A stretch of DNA of 64,000 nucleotides, from assembly GCA_022376515.1 (NCBI GenBank), contig WTXI01000001.1, positions 434,001-498,000 on the forward strand. Direction: 5' to 3'. Every line of letters starts with the position of its first letter. Within the stretch, counting starts at the first letter, position 1. Positions 59,927 through 64,000 of this stretch are shown here, piece after piece. Made by a program: the position numbers and the translations under genes. The stretch is from Lactifluus volemus (Eukaryota > Basidiomycota > Agaricomycetes > Russulales > Russulaceae). The notes beneath the pieces were generated by a model. The model saw nothing but the letters and a program-made list of their open reading frames with translations, was not told where the DNA came from and searched no databases.

Positions 59927-62142
59927 ATGGCTGATTCACCGAAAACACTATCATTTAGAGGTAAGAGCCCGACGGTTTCTTGATGAAAAGGTCTTCTGCA
60001 ACAGGTTTTTAGCTCTTCACTTGCGAATGAACAGCGCACTCTTTATGGGCTTCGCTACCATGACCACGAGCGATACCGGTGCGTTTGTATGTCGAAGAAC
60101 CTGGCCATCCGCTCACATTATCGCAGTAAACATTGTGCCAATAAAACACACAGGCTCCGCTCGACTCTGAAAGTCACACACGGAAGAGGTCGCGAGTTTA
60201 AAAAACCACCTGTCGTTTCTCAGGATAAAATCAGGATGGACAGTTCGTCATTTTTCTGCGACCGTATCCGCACTCTTTTGGTCATTGATCAACTAATCGC
60301 TAGCCTCCAACTCTCCTCTTCCAGGCAGAACGTGCCTGGTCATACGCGCAAGAGCTTCTATCTCTTGCGCTCTGCCAACAAATGACTCAAAAGCGAGCAC
60401 ATTGCGCCACAAGCCACTGGGCGATTCCGCCGCGCGGTTCACTGGGCCACACAACTCCACTCGCAATGCCAGGCTCTATATGAAGCGGGCCGTCTCGGAG
60501 CTGCGAATGTCCTCGAGATGATTGCGTACACGCTCATCTTGAATGGCCGGTTCCTGCGCTACCGTGATGATTATGAGGATGCGCTCATCCAGCTGAGCGT
60601 TGCTCGGGTCATTCTCGACCAGCTGGCGGAATCTGCGGTGACGAGTCGTGATCAGGCCCTCGCGACGTACTTTGCCGACGAAATAGGACCCGAGATCCGC
60701 ACTGTGCTCATCAATTGGGACATGCCAAAGCATACGACGTTGACAACATCGTCCGAGAGCAGTCTGCACAACATCGCGCACAGATCGTTGATGGGTACGA
60801 CGCACTGATACAGAAGCTAAGGAACGACGTGGGCGGAGACTCGAGGGACAAGGAGCGGAGACTTCGACCGCTGTTATGGGAAGGAGAACCGGTCCCCGTG
60901 CGTAACCCCGAACTCGTCGACGTCCTCGTCAAAGTACAGGAAGGCGAAATCAAGCTGAGGGAGGAAAGCGTGCAAGTCTCAACCCCCCCTCAGACGGATC
61001 AAGAAAAGCAAAAGAAGCGGAAGCCAGCCAAAGGGGGCAAATCTAAACGCGGTGTTGCAGCATATGACAACATTCTCCTCGCTCTGAGCGATGCTGAAGA
61101 CGTAGCGCGCAAGCTGGTCGAGGCCCAAAAAGTTAGTCGGCAGTAAACCCATTTGTTCAGACTATCCCTGACGTATTTTGACCGCAGGCGACCGGATCGA
61201 ACCCAGGCGTATCTGGTGTCCGTGATATCCATTTTGTTCACGTCTTCATCGTCTATCACCTCCTCGCACGCCGCATACAAAGGGACTCGCTCCTCGTCTC
61301 CACCATCTTGGCGCAAAGTGCTCAAACGTCGCGACGGCCTCCTGGAAGCAAGCCAGAGCCCTTCAAATCTCATAAGAGGCTGTTGACGCCCGTATTTATC
61401 CGGCTATAGTCAAACTTTTCGACACAATATTGCAGGGTCTGAACCAGATGCGGACTCTGTCGATTGTGGACGAGGGTCCAGACCTAGCGGCTGCCGTCGA
61501 CAGCCGCGTGTCCTTTACGAATGCACGCAGGTAAGTCCCGATTGCTCTCCTCCTCAATGATGCCGACACCGGTGAAATGTGAAACGTAGATGCCGATATT
61601 TGGCACTCGGTTACATTCCTGTAAAGAGGTATGGCGAGGCCCTGACACTTTTGCAGCGAAGCCACATCCATCTTCGGGAGGCTCGTTCCATTCTGTCCAC
61701 CATCGGTGATGATGCAGACCCCATTTCGGATGGTGACCCACCTTTTTTCCCGCTTTCAGGTGAAGATCTCGACCAGCTGGAGAAGGAGTTGATCGAGGAC
61801 GGCAACCGTTTCAAGAATGATTGGTTCGGGTACAACGGGGGCTCGCTATCCGCGGATAACAAGGAATACAAGAAACCTTTGTTCTTTGACATCGCGCTCA
61901 ATTACGTGAAGCTCGATATGGACCGGCTGCAAGAGCGAGCTGGGAAGCTGTCTTCTTCATCTTCTCAGCCTGCCATCCTCGCACCCGCACCGGTGCACGC
62001 CACGGAAGAATCGCCGGCAGACAAGCGACCTGTCACGAGAGCAAAGGTGGAGGAGATTCAGCGGCCCGAAACGCCTGAGCCGAGTTCACCCGCCAAGGGT
62101 GGCCTGACCACACTTCTCGGGGGATGGTGGGGGAGACGTTAG
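59927..62142 (+). CDS. SRP68: SRP68, signal recognition particle subunit, with several frame breaks
   Basis: SRP68 binds 7S RNA and SRP72. Start at 59927, [11 protein letters not shown]. Family blocks: [163 protein letters not shown] and [20 protein letters not shown], with a Gly/Trp end at 62142. The frame changes around 59996-60005, near 60235, 60380, 60695 (IR to YCAHQ) and 61335-61390. All key blocks are present, so these look like single-base sequence errors. The order of blocks and the length fit the family. Confidence 0.88.
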
Positions 62143-62497
62143 AAGTAGACAATCTGTATCTAATTCAGGCTAAAATCGCCGGAACCGTTGCGATCCGATC
62201 CAGTTTCATTCATGCACATGCCATACACGCCAACACGCTGTATCCATGTCGACTAAATGCGTTTACATTACAGTTAATGGTGCTCACACTCACATCCTTT
62301 GACATGCCTACATTGTGTGGTGTTCGATCGCCCCGAAGATGAGTTGGCGAATTGTCTACCTGCCCTACTTGTTGCGCTGCGCCGCAACACCCTTGCTCAA
62401 ATTCGGCCGAACATCGTCCCGGAGATTTGAAGCCATACAACGTTTCCTTCATTGTCCCTCAACCGTTGCGTCAATGTCTTGTAATCCGAGGCAACAG
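62143..62497. other. convergent intergenic region
   Basis: 355 bases between SRP68 and the F-box gene. No feature was recognised. Confidence 0.45.
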
Positions 62498-64000
62498 TTA
62501 TCTCCGTTTGTCCTCCTTTAGGACCTCGTCCGACTTGAAGAGCCAAAAGGGACCTGTGGAACACGAGTACAGCCGTGCGTAACGGAGCATTTGGAATCAC
62601 CGACCTGAAGGGTCACCTAAGATGGGTGGAGGTGTGTCACTAGAATTTTTGGTGAAGGTGACGGGACCAACCTTGATCGTGACGAGCACCCGACCATGCG
62701 CCAACAACACCCGCCGCGCTACACACACCGCCGATCTGGACACCCTCCGAACTGCTTAGCGTGATCAGATATAGAAATTCGCAGGGAGATGAACCGATCG
62801 AACCTCCACTGGTCGTGGCGGTTATACATTGAAACCTGAAAGAAGATAGACGTGAGCTATATGTAGAGTTTTACTTATTCAGGTCGTGCCCGCGCACACT
62901 ACTCACGAAGCTCCATCGAATATTTCCATCACTCATGACCTGAACGGTGCCACGAATCGTCCGATTGAGCAACTCATCAGAATTGAAGCCCCGCATTGTC
63001 CCCCCGAACATGATGGGAGGCCGTGACGGGTCTGGTAATGTCTCGAGCACGCTTGGATCACTCTCCACGGAAGTGATCCAGAGATTGAGTCGGAGCAGTC
63101 GCGACGCTTCTTGATACTCGTCGTTAAAGAAGGACGACTTCCAGCCAGAGGTCTGATTACAAAAAGGTCATGAGCCCAACTACCAAGCAGTAGGTTTCCT
63201 CAACAAACATTGAATCCTTCATTGATGGTTAGCTATTTCTTGCGCTCGGATCGAATGGGAACAAAGCTCACTAATCAAGTCTCTTCGAGCGCGCACTCAT
63301 TTATGGACTCTGCATGAACTCGGTGAAGCACTTAGGCGTACCGGTAGTCACAAAAGCAAACGACCCTCATCCAACGACCCTCTACTCCTGCCCAGTCGAG
63401 GGGAGATCGGTTGAGAGTTCCGGGGGCAGAGTAGGCACGACAAGCCTCCAGTCCATGAAGGGTCCCTTGGGGCCTGAACTCCTTGGGCCAGTGTACTCCA
63501 AAGTCGCGTAAGTTCATCGTGATCACCGTGACCATTGCATTTATGTGACCCCAATTAACACAATCAACAGCAGCATTGAACGGACCCCAATGCGTTTCTT
63601 CCGTGTAGTTCCGAAGATCGTATACATAGACCCTACTCATACGACGGAGGATCTTAAGCTTCTCAGGGTATGAGCCTGCATCGTGATCGAGTGAGAGAGC
63701 GAGATGGGCACGAAGCTGTTCAGCACCCGAAGAGAGGTGGTCCGAGCATGGGGGTTCAAATAATTTCAGCCTCAGGGATTGTTCGATCCAAGGGGACTCT
63801 CCGACGGTCAGAAAGTTGGTTACCCAGGAAATATTGTGAGAGGATTCGCGTGGGGCATAAGGTGCGGCCTCTTGAATGCACTCGAGCAGAACGTCGACGA
63901 ATTCGCGGCGGTCCCCGTCGCGTCGGGCTATCTGTTCCGCACGCACGCGCCGCTGAAGCTTCGCACGCCAATCCACTTTCACTTTCGAATGTGATGATGA
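62498..64000 (-). CDS. F-box-family protein, C-terminal part, runs off the window
   Basis: The 5' end lies beyond 64000. The long exon (about 63982-63332 and on) reads WRAKLQRRVRAEQIARRDG, VDVLLECIQEAAPYAPRESS, SRVYVYDLRNYTEETHWGPF, WGHINAMVTVITMNLRDFGV, LHGLEACRAYSAPGTLNRSP and GVEGRWMRVVCFCDYR. Then come ESDPSVLETLPDPSRPPIMF and RTIRGTVQVMSDGNIRWSFV, and the end PFWLFKSDEVLKEDKRR stops at 62498. This is the usual tail of Agaricomycete F-box proteins (RTVRGTV..DG.IRW, then GPFW). I infer an F-box upstream; it is not in the window. Part of the region 62580-62860 changes frame and the splice joints there are not fixed. Confidence 0.75.

Noticed and set aside
59793..60170. A separate 125-codon ORF at the SRP68 start
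   Set aside because: The SRP68 family N-terminus lies in another frame within it, and later parts of the ORF are antisense or intron sequence.
1..64000. CRISPR arrays, secondary-metabolite cluster, retroelement or viral relic
   Set aside because: No regularly spaced repeats, no PKS/NRPS/terpene synthase, and no reverse transcriptase, integrase or transposase motifs were found on either strand.

Overview
The window is nuclear DNA of a filamentous basidiomycete, most likely an Agaricomycete. Genes are tightly packed on both strands and carry many short introns (mostly 50-65 bases, GT..AG). The gene set is typical of that class: Brl1/Brr6, ERF4, an ADAM-type metalloprotease, mitochondrial ClpP, two F-box genes and a secreted family common in mushrooms. 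I see no viral, plasmid, CRISPR or intact transposon sequence, and no tRNA or rRNA that I can support.

Layout, left to right. 1-10.4 kb: the tail of a LisH-CTLH-CRA (GID1/RanBPM-like) gene, then ISA1 facing a copper-fist regulator, a UBE2W-type E2, HEM3, NFU1, and ALG1 divergent from NFU1. Four of these concern Fe-S clusters, haem or copper. 10.4-20 kb: a gene-free 1.5 kb, a rhodanese plus tyrosine phosphatase protein, SDO1/SBDS and a BAR-SH3 protein. 20.5-28.7 kb: the SWI/SNF-RSC ATPase and Ku80, head to head. 29-38.5 kb: an MFS transporter, an F-box gene, a lineage-specific protein, ARO2, a SAP30-like subunit and a secreted Ala/Asn/Ser/Thr-rich protein. 38.9-45.2 kb: an ADAM protease, ClpP and Brl1. 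45.2-49.8 kb is gene-poor and holds only a tiny SERF/4F5 gene. 49.8-64 kb: CYC8/SSN6, ERF4, a YAP1/PAP1-type bZIP factor, GET3 head to head with SRP68, and the end of a second F-box gene that runs off the window.

Two things stand out. First, many highly conserved genes need single-base frame corrections, nearly always one missing base and often inside a short run (GGG, AAA, TTT, CCCC). Other genes nearby are perfectly intact. This looks like indel error in the assembly rather than gene decay. Second, coding sequence is split into unusually small exons: 3, 6, 6, 7, 11, 11, 18, 19 and 21 nt. Several fall exactly on catalytic motifs: the last His-Asp of an ADAM zinc site, the P-loop of GET3, and the RGN loop of HEM3. 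At least two introns appear to use GC donors, and one stop codon lies in its own exon.

Exon boundaries below were worked out by hand from splice signals, reading phase and remembered family consensus. No alignment or database search was run.
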